This document shows, one piece after another, positions 15,319-25,440 of a stretch of 64,000 bases of DNA (positions within the stretch are counted from its first letter, which is position 1; the number at the start of each line of letters is the position of its first letter). The notes under the pieces were generated by a model. The model made no database searches. It had not been told where the DNA came from and was given only the letters and a program-made list of their open reading frames with translations. Both the position numbers and the translations under genes were made by a program. The stretch is from Microvirga sp. ACRRW (GTDB lineage Bacteria > Pseudomonadota > Alphaproteobacteria > Rhizobiales > Beijerinckiaceae): contig NZ_JAKRNJ010000001.1 of NCBI RefSeq assembly GCF_022346925.1, positions 496,001 through 560,000 of the forward strand, written 5' to 3'.

Positions 15319-16311
15319 ATGTCACGACGTTTCGACCATGCACGATCTGGAATGCGGAAGGCAGCGCTTATCCGCTTTGTTCTTTGTGCTCTCTTCATTC
15401 TTCCATCCCTCGGAGAGGCCTTGGCGCAGGACGTCGCCAGGAAGGTTCTCCATATCGATTCCTATCATGCGGGCAATCAGTGGAACGATCGGATCGTCGC
15501 CGCGCTGCGGGAAACGCTGAGCGGCAAAGGCGTCGATTTCCGCGTGTTCCACATGGACACGAAGCGGCGCCCGTCGCCAAGCGACATCCACGCCTCCGCC
15601 GAAGAGGCTGCGCGGGTGATCGATGAGTTCAAGCCCGACGTGATCACTACCAACGACGATCCCGCCACGCAGTATTTCATCATGCCCTACCTTCGCGATG
15701 CCTCCATTCCGGTTGTTTTCTGCGGGCTGAACTGGGACGCTTCAACCTACGGGCTTCCCTATCGCAACACCACGGGCATGGTGGAGGTCTCGCCGATCCC
15801 ACAGATCGTAAAACTGATGCGCCGGCACGCACGCGGCCCGAGGCTTGGTTTTCTCGCCGAGGATACGCCGGTCAAGCACAAGGAGATTTCCTATCACGAA
15901 CGCCTTTTCGGCATCACTTATGAGAAGACCTATTTCGTGAACTCTCTTGCGGAGTGGAAGGAATCCTTCCTGCGTGCGCAGAAGGAAGTCGACATGCTCA
16001 TGGTTCTGGGTGTCGGCGCATTGCCGGACTGGAACCTTGCCGAAGCAACCCGCTTCGTGGAAGAGCGCAGCGAGATTCCGAGCGGAACGGATTTCGAGTG
16101 GCTGACGGCTGTGAGCCTCATCGGCGTAGTGAAAAGCCCGCAGGAGCAGGGACGCTGGGTGGGACAGGCGACGCTTCGCATTCTCGAAGGCGTTCAGCCC
16201 CGCGACATCCCCCTCTCGTACAACCGTGAAGGTGAGTTGTTCTTCAACGACAGGATCGCCCGCAGGCTCGGCATCAAGGATCTCCCACCCCTTGCCAGGG
16301 CCGTCCCATGA
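15319..16311 (+). CDS. Periplasmic binding protein of the ABC-substrate type, linked to a sensor kinase
   Basis: A secreted binding protein of 330 residues with a signal peptide (ALIRFVLCALFILPSLGEALAQD, cleavage near 35-37). An ATG at 15352 is an alternative start that gives a cleaner signal. The mature protein resembles the ABC_sub_bind family (VLHIDSYHAGNQW, PDVITTNDDPATQYF, SIPVVFCGLNWD). No ABC permease is present. Instead the stop codon overlaps the start of a large sensor kinase (ATGA). I infer that this protein presents a ligand to that kinase's periplasmic domain. The 245 bases upstream hold no gene that I can support. Confidence 0.82.
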   Translation: MSRRFDHARSGMRKAALIRFVLCALFILPSLGEALAQDVARKVLHIDSYHAGNQWNDRIVAALRETLSGKGVDFRVFHMDTKRRPSPSDIHASAEEAARVIDEFKPDVITTNDDPATQYFIMPYLRDASIPVVFCGLNWDASTYGLPYRNTTGMVEVSPIPQIVKLMRRHARGPRLGFLAEDTPVKHKEISYHERLFGITYEKTYFVNSLAEWKESFLRAQKEVDMLMVLGVGALPDWNLAEATRFVEERSEIPSGTDFEWLTAVSLIGVVKSPQEQGRWVGQATLRILEGVQPRDIPLSYNREGELFFNDRIARRLGIKDLPPLARAVP

Positions 16312-19300
16312 TGCGTCCCGGGCGTACTGCTTCTTCCGGGGTTACAAGTCCCAAGCGCTCTCTCACGCTACAGACGCTCCGCAAAATCGCAATCCGCATC
16401 AGCCTCGTGGTCGCGGCCGCCACCATCCTGAGCTACTGGCATGTCAAGACCGGCTTCGAGCAGCAGGCCACCGAAAACCTCGAGCGCTATGTCGAGCAAA
16501 GGCGCGAGCGCGAAAGCGCCATCTTCGATCTCGCCAGCAGCAACATCCAGACCTTCTCGGAGAGCTATCTGCGCGAGATCCGCCAGATGGATCTCTTGGG
16601 AGCGGAGCAACGCTTCGCAACCCTCTTCGAGCAGCATTCCGACGGCACCACCCGCCTGACGGAGAACGTCTTCAAGACCTATGGCGTCACGGGCTTCATC
16701 GGCAAGCATGTGATGATCGAGCGCGATCTCAAGCGGCGCCTCGTGGTCGCGTTCGACCTGATCACGCAGTTCGGCCCTGCCTGGAAGAGTCAATTCGCCA
16801 ATCTCTATGTGATGACGCCGGAAGGCGCCGTGATCATGTATTGGCCCGACCAGCCGTGGGCTCTGCGCGCAAGCGACTGGGAAATCGCCGGCAAGCTGAA
16901 CCTGCTCTCCGAGAAAAAGGACGACGTGCTCATTGCCAGCACCGGAGCCGTTGGCAGCTCCGTCAAGGAACGATGGTCCGAGCTTTACTTCGATTACGGC
17001 ATCAACGACTGGCTCGTCTCGGTCACGCGCCCGGCCCTCATGGACGGGCGACCGGCCATCAAGATCGGGCAGGACATTCTCGTCCACGACCTGATTGGGC
17101 GTGCCGTCAGCACGGGCCTGGATGGAACCTACAACATCCTATTTTCAGAAGAAGGCCGGATCATCGCTCATCCCCGCTTCATGGATGCCATTCAGGCGCG
17201 CAGCGGCTCGTTGCCCGTCTCCGAGACTGGCGATCAGAACCTTGAGAGAATTCATCGGCTGACCCTTGATCGCTCGCCGCAGCAGACCGTCATTCGCGAT
17301 CAGACGGACAATCAGGTGATCGCCGTCACGAAGCTTAGCGGGCCGGGATGGACGCTCGCCACTGTCTATCCGCTGGATGTTGCCGCGGAAAGCGCCTGGA
17401 AGACCGCTCGCCTCATTCTCCTCATGGGTGTGTTGGCGCTTCTTCTCGAAATCGCCATCATGAGTTCCACTCTCAGGAGCCAGATCGCTATTCCCCTGCG
17501 GTTGCTCGTCCGCGCCACGAGTTCCGTGGGCAAGGGAGAGTTCAAGACGCATCTCAACCTGAACCGGCAGGATGAGATCGGAGAGCTGGCGGAAGCCTTC
17601 ACCACGATGGCCCGGCAGATCGACGCCCGCGAGACGGCGCTCAGCGAGCGCAGCGCGAGTCTCGCTAAGCTGAACGAAGAACTCGCCCATGAACTGAGCG
17701 AACGTGAGAAGGCCGAGCGTGAGTTGGCACGCCATCGCGAGCTCAACGCCCTTCTCGACACCATCGATTACGGCATTCTTTTCCTGAGCCCGGACCTCAA
17801 GATCCGCCTCGCCAACAGGGCTTACAAGGACATGTGGGCCGTGCCGCAAGCACAGATCGCCAAGGGCACGCCCATTCGCGATGTGATCGCGCACCATAGC
17901 CGCGCACTCGGCATCGAGCATGAGTACAATGACGCCTTCATTGAGCGCAGCATGCAGGACATCCGGCATTGCGATGAAGCGCCGATCGAGATCCAGTCAC
18001 CCAACAATCGCGTCCTCCGCTATCATTGCGTAGCCCTGCCTGATGGCGGGCGGATGCTCACTTATGTGGACATTACCGAGCAGAAGCGTGCCCTCGACGC
18101 CATTGCTTTGGCCGAGCAACGTCAACGGCGGCTTTTGGAAATGGCCCCCTATCCGCTGGTGGTGACGCGAATGTCCGACGGGCGGATTCTCTATGCCAAT
18201 GCCCGAACCGCCGAAGCCATCGGCCTGAGCCAGGAAGAGGTGCGCGGCACGCTCGCGCCGAATTACTACGCAAACCCAGCCGACCGTGAGCGCATTATCA
18301 AGGTTCTGACGCAGGAAGGCCGTGTCCAGGACGTGGAAGTTCGCCTGCGGCGTTATGACGGCAGCGAGTTCTGGGCCTTGGTGAATGCGAGCTTCGCCGA
18401 CTACGAATCCACGCCGGCTCTTCTCTTCGCTTTCAACGACATCACGGAACTGAAACAGAGGGAAACGCAGCTCAAGCAGGCGAAGAAAGAAACCGAGGCG
18501 GCGCTGCGCGACCTCAACGCCGTGTTGGAGACCATTCAATACGGCATCCTGTTCCTCGACCCCGATTTCCATATCCGCCTTGCCAACCGCGCTTATCGTG
18601 AGATCTGGCAGATGCCGGAGGGGTTCTACGAGAACTCCCGCTCGCTCGAAGACGACATGGAGAAAAGTCGCCAGATCGGCAGCTACGACGTATCCGACGA
18701 GGAATGGCAAACCTACAAGGCGAGACGGATTGAGGAAATTAAGAGCGGCATTGCTGCGACAACGGAAATGCGCCTGAAGAGCGGGCAAGTTCTTCAATAC
18801 CACATCATTGCATTGCCGGATGGCGGGCGAATGCTCACCTATTTCGACATCACGGACTTGAAACTGTTCGAGGATGTCCTGCGGCAAGCTAAGGAACAAG
18901 CCGAGGAAGCGAGCCAAGCGAAATCCCGCTTCCTAGCAAATGTAAGTCACGAGCTTCGCACGCCGCTCAACGCGGTGCTCGGCTATACGGAGCTGCTGAT
19001 CGACGGCCTCTACGGCGACTTGCCCGAGAAGGCTCATGGCATTCTCACCCGCGTGCAGGTAAACGGCAGGCATTTGCTCGCTCTCATCAACGACATTCTC
19101 GACCTCTCGAAGATCGAGGCCGGTGAACTCCTGATCGCCTCGGAAACCTATTCGGTTTTCGATCTCATCTATGCAGCCGTGACAACAGCGGAACCCCTTG
19201 CGAAGGCCAAGGGGCTTGCGCTTCGCGTCTCCATCCCTGATGGCCTGCCCTATGGCAGCGGCGATGAGCGTAGACTGACCCAGGTACTCGTCAATCTCGT

Positions 19301-19616
19301 CGGCAACGCCATAAAATTCACGGAAAAAGGATCCGTCGATGTCGAGGCCAACGTAGAAGGCGGTCGCCTGAAGATTTCCATCAAGGATACCGGCGTCGGC
19401 ATTCCTCTGAACGACCAGAAGGTCATCTTCGAGGCCTTCCAGCAAGGCTCCAACGCCATGAATGGAGGCACCGGGACAGGTCTCGGCCTCGCCATCTCGA
19501 AGCGTATCGTGCACATGCACGGCGGCACGATTCAGGTGTGCTCGGCTGTGGGGGAAGGCTCCACTTTCACCATCGATCTTCCGCTCGAGGTGCGGCCTGC
19601 CACGGAGGCCGCCTGA
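16308..19616 (+). CDS. Membrane sensor histidine kinase with HAMP and three PAS modules
   Basis: A 1102-residue kinase. One membrane segment near 26-45 and a second near 365-388 (LILLMGVLALLLEIAIMSS) bound a large periplasmic sensor region that looks dCache-like. A HAMP linker follows (about 390-445), then a coiled coil, then three PAS modules. The first and third share DTIDYGILFLSPD / ETIQYGILFLDPD and both end ALPDGGRMLTYxDIT, so they are an internal duplication; the middle one is an ordinary PAS domain. HisKA has FLANVSHELRTPLNAV with His881, and HATPase_c has NLVGNAIKFTE, DTGVGIP and GTGLGLAISKRI. Translation is coupled to the binding protein upstream and to the receiver downstream. Confidence 0.93.
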   Translation: MMRPGRTASSGVTSPKRSLTLQTLRKIAIRISLVVAAATILSYWHVKTGFEQQATENLERYVEQRRERESAIFDLASSNIQTFSESYLREIRQMDLLGAEQRFATLFEQHSDGTTRLTENVFKTYGVTGFIGKHVMIERDLKRRLVVAFDLITQFGPAWKSQFANLYVMTPEGAVIMYWPDQPWALRASDWEIAGKLNLLSEKKDDVLIASTGAVGSSVKERWSELYFDYGINDWLVSVTRPALMDGRPAIKIGQDILVHDLIGRAVSTGLDGTYNILFSEEGRIIAHPRFMDAIQARSGSLPVSETGDQNLERIHRLTLDRSPQQTVIRDQTDNQVIAVTKLSGPGWTLATVYPLDVAAESAWKTARLILLMGVLALLLEIAIMSSTLRSQIAIPLRLLVRATSSVGKGEFKTHLNLNRQDEIGELAEAFTTMARQIDARETALSERSASLAKLNEELAHELSEREKAERELARHRELNALLDTIDYGILFLSPDLKIRLANRAYKDMWAVPQAQIAKGTPIRDVIAHHSRALGIEHEYNDAFIERSMQDIRHCDEAPIEIQSPNNRVLRYHCVALPDGGRMLTYVDITEQKRALDAIALAEQRQRRLLEMAPYPLVVTRMSDGRILYANARTAEAIGLSQEEVRGTLAPNYYANPADRERIIKVLTQEGRVQDVEVRLRRYDGSEFWALVNASFADYESTPALLFAFNDITELKQRETQLKQAKKETEAALRDLNAVLETIQYGILFLDPDFHIRLANRAYREIWQMPEGFYENSRSLEDDMEKSRQIGSYDVSDEEWQTYKARRIEEIKSGIAATTEMRLKSGQVLQYHIIALPDGGRMLTYFDITDLKLFEDVLRQAKEQAEEASQAKSRFLANVSHELRTPLNAVLGYTELLIDGLYGDLPEKAHGILTRVQVNGRHLLALINDILDLSKIEAGELLIASETYSVFDLIYAAVTTAEPLAKAKGLALRVSIPDGLPYGSGDERRLTQVLVNLVGNAIKFTEKGSVDVEANVEGGRLKISIKDTGVGIPLNDQKVIFEAFQQGSNAMNGGTGTGLGLAISKRIVHMHGGTIQVCSAVGEGSTFTIDLPLEVRPATEAA

Positions 19617-19981
19617 TGAGCAAGCGGATCCTGATCGTGGAGGATACGGAGGATAACCGGCGGATCCTGCGCGACCTCTTGAGCAATGCGGGATTCGACA
19701 TATGCGAGGCGCATGACGGCCAAGCCGCCGTGACCGCGGCGACCGAGTTCCGGCCCGATCTGATTCTGATGGACATTCAGCTTCCCATCCTCGACGGATA
19801 CGAAGCCATCCGGCACATCAAGGCCAACAAGGCCATCCAGCCGCCCCCCATCATCGCCGTCACGTCCTATGCTCTGTCAGGGGACGAAGAAAAGGCCTGG
19901 GCCGCCGGATGCGACGGATACATCGCGAAGCCTTTCAGCCCGCGCCAAATTCTCGCGAAGATTCGCGAGCTTCTGGAGTGA
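19616..19981 (+). CDS. Single-domain response regulator (CheY-like)
   Basis: A 121-residue receiver with nothing attached. Acidic pocket ED at 9-10, phospho-acceptor Asp53 in LILMDIQLP, a Thr/Ser in VTSYAL, and Lys in IAKPFS. The ATG at 19616 overlaps the kinase stop codon by one base (TGATG). Such DivK-like receivers often pass phosphate on or act allosterically. It lies between the kinase and a receiver-cyclase fusion, so it probably competes with or relays to that protein. Confidence 0.92.
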   Translation: MSKRILIVEDTEDNRRILRDLLSNAGFDICEAHDGQAAVTAATEFRPDLILMDIQLPILDGYEAIRHIKANKAIQPPPIIAVTSYALSGDEEKAWAAGCDGYIAKPFSPRQILAKIRELLE

Positions 19982-19986
19982 CGTCC

Positions 19987-21105
19987 ATGCGCGAGCGTCC
20001 TCTCATCCTGGTGGTCGATGATATCGAAGAGAACATCGAGATCGTCCGGGTGCGCCTGGAAGCGCAAGGATATGAGATCGCAACCGCAACGAACGGACGC
20101 GAAGCGCTGGAGCAGACCGGCAGGCTTCGCCCGGACCTGATCCTTCTCGATATCATGATGCCGGAAATGGATGGGATCGAGGTGACCAGGCGGCTCAAGG
20201 GCGACAATGTCCTTCGCGCGATCCCCATCATCCTGCTGACGGCGAAATCCAGCATCAAGGACGTGGTGGCGGGCCTCGATGCCGGAGGCGACGATTACCT
20301 CACCAAACCGTTCGAGCCCGCGACCCTTGTCGCGAGGGTGCGCTCGCTGCTGCGGATCAAGACCCTTTACGACACGGTTCAATCGCAGGCCGCCGAGTTG
20401 TCCTTTCTCAACAGAGATCTGGAAGCGCGGGTGGAGCAGCAGGTGCAGGAACTCGACCGGTTACGTGATCTGCGGCGTTTTCTGCCGCCTCAGGTCGCCG
20501 ACATGATCGCCTCGAAAGGCGGCGATGCCGAAATTCTCAAGCATCATCGCCGTGAGATCGTCGTCCTTTTCTGCGATCTGCGTGGATTTACCAGCTTTGC
20601 CGAAATCGCCGCGCCGGAAGAAGTGATGGATCTGTTGAATGCCTATCATTCGACTCTCGGCCCCTTGATCCATGCAGCGGAAGGAACGCTCGAACGGTTC
20701 GCAGGCGACGGCATGATGATCTTCTTCAACGATCCCATCCCCTGCCCCGATCCTGCCGCACGGGCGGTGCGGCTCGCCATCGGCATGCAAGAAACCACGC
20801 AGGCGCTTGCACGCGATTGGCAGCTTCGCGGCTATTCCATCGGCTTCGGGATCGGCATTGCACAAGGCTATGCGACGCTGGGGCGGATCGGTTTCGAAGG
20901 CCGGTTCGATTACGCGGCCATCGGCACCGTGACGAATGTAGCGGCCCGCCTCTGCTCCGAAGCGCGCGACGGACAGATCCTTGTCACGCAGCGGGTTGCG
21001 GCGGAGGCTGAGGACATAACCACAGCCGCTGCACTCGGCGACTTTCAATTGAAGGGCCTGAGCCGGCCTATCCCGATCTACAATATCGAAGGCCTGAAGG
21101 ATTAG
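19987..21105 (+). CDS. Response regulator fused to class III adenylate/guanylate cyclase
   Basis: A 372-residue output protein. The receiver (about 1-120) has VVDDIEEN, Asp55 in LILLDIMMP and Lys in LTKPFEP. A coiled coil (LEARVEQQVQELDRLRDLR) leads to a class III cyclase domain beginning near 195 with VVLFCDLRGFTSF, the second metal region RFAGDGMMIFF and DYAAIGTVTNVAARLC. Metal-binding aspartates are present, so it should be active, making cAMP or cGMP. It starts five bases after the receiver gene. The operon thus suggests a route from periplasmic ligand to cyclic nucleotide. Its stop overlaps the convergent uxuB-like gene by four bases. Confidence 0.92.
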   Translation: MRERPLILVVDDIEENIEIVRVRLEAQGYEIATATNGREALEQTGRLRPDLILLDIMMPEMDGIEVTRRLKGDNVLRAIPIILLTAKSSIKDVVAGLDAGGDDYLTKPFEPATLVARVRSLLRIKTLYDTVQSQAAELSFLNRDLEARVEQQVQELDRLRDLRRFLPPQVADMIASKGGDAEILKHHRREIVVLFCDLRGFTSFAEIAAPEEVMDLLNAYHSTLGPLIHAAEGTLERFAGDGMMIFFNDPIPCPDPAARAVRLAIGMQETTQALARDWQLRGYSIGFGIGIAQGYATLGRIGFEGRFDYAAIGTVTNVAARLCSEARDGQILVTQRVAAEAEDITTAAALGDFQLKGLSRPIPIYNIEGLKD

Positions 21106-22574
21106 ACCCAATTGGCGACCGTCCGCTTCGCCCCTTGCGCATAAAGCTGCCCAAGCGCAGCCTTCACGGGGCCGGTAAAGCGTGCATCGTGCGGAAGATC
21201 GTCTCCGAAAATCTCCCGCACCGCGAGCAGTTCTCCAGCCAATCTCTCAGGCGACACCCCTGCCCGGTCCGCCGTCTCCCGCAGGCGTGCAGCCATGGGG
21301 TCGCGCACATCGATGGGAGCGCCCTGCTCGTCGATGCCGGTCACGTAACGCATCCAGGCCGCGACGCCGAGCGCGAGGCGTTGGATTGGCGCATCGTCAC
21401 GAAGCCTGTCCCGCACGGTCCCAAGCAGGCGCTGCGGCAATTTCTGCGATCCATCCATGGCGATCTGCCATGTGCGATGCCGAAGGGCAGGATTCTTGAA
21501 GCGCTCGATGAGCGCACGCTTGTAGGCAGCAAGATCGGCGCCGGCAGGCATGTGGAGCGTCGACGTCACTTCCTCATTCATGAGCCCTGCAATCAGGCGC
21601 TCGAAAGCAGGATCCGCCATCGTGTCGGCCACGGTTTCATAACCCGCGAGATAGCCGAGATAGGCCAGTGTCGAGTGGCTCCCGTTGAGAAGCCGCAGCT
21701 TCATATGCTCATAGGGCTCCACATCCGACACGAACTCCGCGCCGACTGTTTCCCAAGTTGGGCGGCCTTGAGGAAAGCTGTCCTCGATCACCCATTGCGT
21801 GAAAGGCTCGGTCACGACGGGCCATGCGTCGGTGACGCCAAGCTCCTCACGGATACGCCTGCGATCCTCATCGCTCGTTGCGGGAACGATCCGGTCGACC
21901 ATGGTGCATGGACAAGCGACTTCATTCGCCACGAAGCGTCCAAAGGCAGGATCGCTCAGTTCGGCGAACCGCGTCAGAACACGCTTCACCGTGCGGCCGT
22001 TGGAGGGAAGGTTATCACAGGTCAGAACCGTGAAAGGCGGAACACCCGCGATCCTACGGCGGCGCAAGGCCTCGATGATAAAGCCTGGAGCGGATCGGGG
22101 CAGATGCGGATTGCGCAGATCATGCACGACATCCGGATGCGACTCGTTCAGCGTTCCCGTTGCCGGATCGTGGCAATAGCCCTTCTCCGTCACCGTCAAC
22201 GAGACGATCCGCGTTTTCGGGTCCGCCATGACCTTCAAGAGATCCTCGATGGCCTGCGGGGCGACGATCACTCGTTGAATCGCGCCTATAACCCGCAGCT
22301 TCTCGCCCTCTCCCGAGCGGATAGAGAGAGTGTAGAGCCCGTCCTGCGGCTCAAGCGCGTCATAGGTATCGGGGCTGCGCAGGCTCGCCGCCACGATGCC
22401 CCAGTGCGGTTCCTGCGCCAGGATGTCCTCCACATAGACGGCCTGATGGGCGCGGTGAAAGGCTCCGACGCCGAGATGCACGATCCCCGTCGTGACCGCA
22501 CTGCGGTCGTAAGGCGGGCGCATGACAGCGCGCGGCAGATCGTTGAGACTTGCTTCGCTCAAACGCTTCGACAT
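21102..22574 (-). CDS. uxuB: Mannitol dehydrogenase family oxidoreductase, probable fructuronate reductase
   Basis: A 490-residue polyol dehydrogenase. The N-terminal Rossmann part has IVHLGVGAFHRAHQAVY. Family signatures follow: TCDNLPSNG, MVDRIVP, and the catalytic region KLRLLNGSHSTLAYLG with Lys, Asn and His. Family members act on mannitol, arabinitol, fructuronate, tagaturonate or mannonate. The operon also holds uronate isomerase, and the divergent arm has altronate and mannonate dehydratases. I therefore read it as UxuB: fructuronate + NADH to mannonate. No separate tagaturonate reductase (uxaB) is in the window, so it might serve both branches. It is last in a six-gene operon, seven bases after the permease gene. 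Confidence 0.82.
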   Translation of the reverse strand: MSKRLSEASLNDLPRAVMRPPYDRSAVTTGIVHLGVGAFHRAHQAVYVEDILAQEPHWGIVAASLRSPDTYDALEPQDGLYTLSIRSGEGEKLRVIGAIQRVIVAPQAIEDLLKVMADPKTRIVSLTVTEKGYCHDPATGTLNESHPDVVHDLRNPHLPRSAPGFIIEALRRRRIAGVPPFTVLTCDNLPSNGRTVKRVLTRFAELSDPAFGRFVANEVACPCTMVDRIVPATSDEDRRRIREELGVTDAWPVVTEPFTQWVIEDSFPQGRPTWETVGAEFVSDVEPYEHMKLRLLNGSHSTLAYLGYLAGYETVADTMADPAFERLIAGLMNEEVTSTLHMPAGADLAAYKRALIERFKNPALRHRTWQIAMDGSQKLPQRLLGTVRDRLRDDAPIQRLALGVAAWMRYVTGIDEQGAPIDVRDPMAARLRETADRAGVSPERLAGELLAVREIFGDDLPHDARFTGPVKAALGQLYAQGAKRTVANWV

Positions 22575-22581
22575 GGCATCC

Positions 22582-23427
22582 TCAATGCGCGGGTTGCTGC
22601 TTGGCGCGAGTGACGATCTGCGTCGGGTTGACGAACCGCAGCGCGATCACGAGCCACACCAGCGTGGTCGCCATATAGACCACCGCCATGGCGTCAATGG
22701 ATTGCACGGCACGCACGCCTGCCGCGAAGACGGCATAATAGAGCGCCACGACCAGAGTCTGGCTCGTCGGCCCCGCCACCAGGAAGGTCAGTTCGAACAT
22801 CGCAATGGTGCGCACCAGCACGAGCAGCAACGCCGCCAGAATGCCCGGCAGAAGCAGCGGCAGGAGCACATGGATGAAGAGCTTGAAGGTATTGGCGCCG
22901 AACACCCGCGCCGCCGCCTCGATCTTCGGATCGATCTGCTCGATGAATGGGATCATGACGAGGATCACGAAGGGAACCGTCGGCACGAGATTGGCAACGA
23001 CCACACCCCAGAACGTGCCTGCAAGTCCTGTCCGGTAGAGCACGGTTGCGAGCGGAATGCCGAAGGTGATCGGTGGGATCAGGAGCGGCAGCAGGAAGAG
23101 CAGAACCAGAAGACGCTTTCCCGGAAAGTCGCGGCGCGCAAGCGCATAGGCCGCCGTGACGCCGAGCACGCCAGAAATCAGCACCACCAGCCCGACGACC
23201 TGGAAGGTGACGATCAGGACGTCCCAGAGCTGGAATTCGTTCCAGGCAGAGGAATACCACCGCGTGGTCCAGCCGACCGGCAGCCAAGTGCCGAGCCAGC
23301 GCGTGGCGAATGAGCTCGTGACCACCGTCGCGATCATGGCCAGCAGATTGACGATGAAGAAGCCGACGACGCTCCAGACGGCCACGGCCCATAGTTTCGA
23401 GCCAATCGTCGTATCGCGGATCATCAT
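22582..23427 (-). CDS. ABC transporter permease, second membrane subunit
   Basis: An inner-membrane permease of about 281 residues with six hydrophobic segments. It has the BPD_transp_1 fold and the EAA loop near EAARVFGANTFKLFIHVLLP, which docks on the ATPase. The start chosen is the ATG at 23427, four bases after the upstream permease stop and preceded by aagggtgac; the long N-terminal extension reading back into that gene is rejected. The type is that of PotC-like/spermidine-polyol-iron importers. In this operon it probably helps import a hexuronate or a uronate-containing oligomer; this is inferred from context. Confidence 0.85.
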   Translation of the reverse strand: MMIRDTTIGSKLWAVAVWSVVGFFIVNLLAMIATVVTSSFATRWLGTWLPVGWTTRWYSSAWNEFQLWDVLIVTFQVVGLVVLISGVLGVTAAYALARRDFPGKRLLVLLFLLPLLIPPITFGIPLATVLYRTGLAGTFWGVVVANLVPTVPFVILVMIPFIEQIDPKIEAAARVFGANTFKLFIHVLLPLLLPGILAALLLVLVRTIAMFELTFLVAGPTSQTLVVALYYAVFAAGVRAVQSIDAMAVVYMATTLVWLVIALRFVNPTQIVTRAKQQPAH

Positions 23428-23431
23428 GATG

Positions 23432-24339
23432 TCACCCTTTCGCGCCGGAGGCGGGGCCGCGGTAGAACAGCCCGCGAGACGCGAGCACCAGCACGACAAT
23501 GCCGAGCTGAACGAAGCCCATGATCATTGCGACGGCAGAGGCCATGGAATAATCGTATTCCTCGAATGCCGCCTGATAGGCCGCAATGGAGATCACGCGC
23601 GTCGTGCCCGCAGGCTCGCCGAGCAGCACCGCCGAGGGAAAGACAGAGAATGCCTGCACGAAGGACAGGCAGAACGTGATGGCGAATCCCGGCATCAGCA
23701 GCGGCAGATAGATATGCAGGAAACGCTGCCATGCACTTGCCCCGAGCGTCGCCGCCGCCTGCTCCAGCGCCGGATCGATACCCGTGACATAGGAGAGTGT
23801 CAGCAGGAACGTGAACGGGAATCCTGTGATCACGAGGGACGCGAACACGCCCCAATAATTGTGCACGAGCCGCAAGGGCTGATCGATGATGCCGAGGGTC
23901 ACGAGGGTGCGGTTGAACCACCCTTGAGGGCCCAGATAATTCAGAAGCCCTTCCGCCACCAGAACCGTGCCGAGAGTGATCGGCAGAACGAGGATCGTCG
24001 TCAGCAGGCGTTGATGCCGCATGAGACGGACGCGGAATGAGATCGGAACCGCAAGCAGCAGATTGAGAAGCGTGACGGGGATGGACAGCAGGAGCGTGTT
24101 GCCGATGGTGGCGTAAAAGTAAGAGTCAGAGAAGAAGCGCTGGTAATTGGCAAGCCAGCCGCCATTCTTCGGCTCGAACGACAACACGAAGCCGAAGGCG
24201 AACGGATAGACGAAGAGCAGCAAGCTGAAGATGGCGGCGGGAACAACCAGAAGCGTGACGGCATCGAAACCCTTCGCAGCCAAGCGCTGCCTCAGGCTGG
24301 GGCCGTGATCGATAGGCGTCGTGGGCGCGACAGCTTCCA

Positions 24340-24343
<4 letters not shown>
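23432..24343 (-). CDS. ABC transporter permease, first membrane subunit
   Basis: A 303-residue inner-membrane permease of the PotB type. Hydrophobic segments begin at VVPAAIFSLLLFVYPFAFG (about 35-55). The EAA region reads EQAAATLGASAWQRFLHIYLPL near residue 200. It overlaps the ATPase gene by four bases (ATGA), so the two are translationally coupled. It forms the translocation pore with the following permease. The substrate is inferred to be a hexuronate from the surrounding uxu/uxa genes. Confidence 0.86.
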
Positions 24344-25425
<1,082 letters not shown>

Positions 25426-25440
25426 CGCGGGTCCTTTAAG

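Noticed and set aside
21135..22613. Plus-strand frame of 492 codons over uxuB
   Set aside because: It is antisense to a clear mannitol dehydrogenase family gene.
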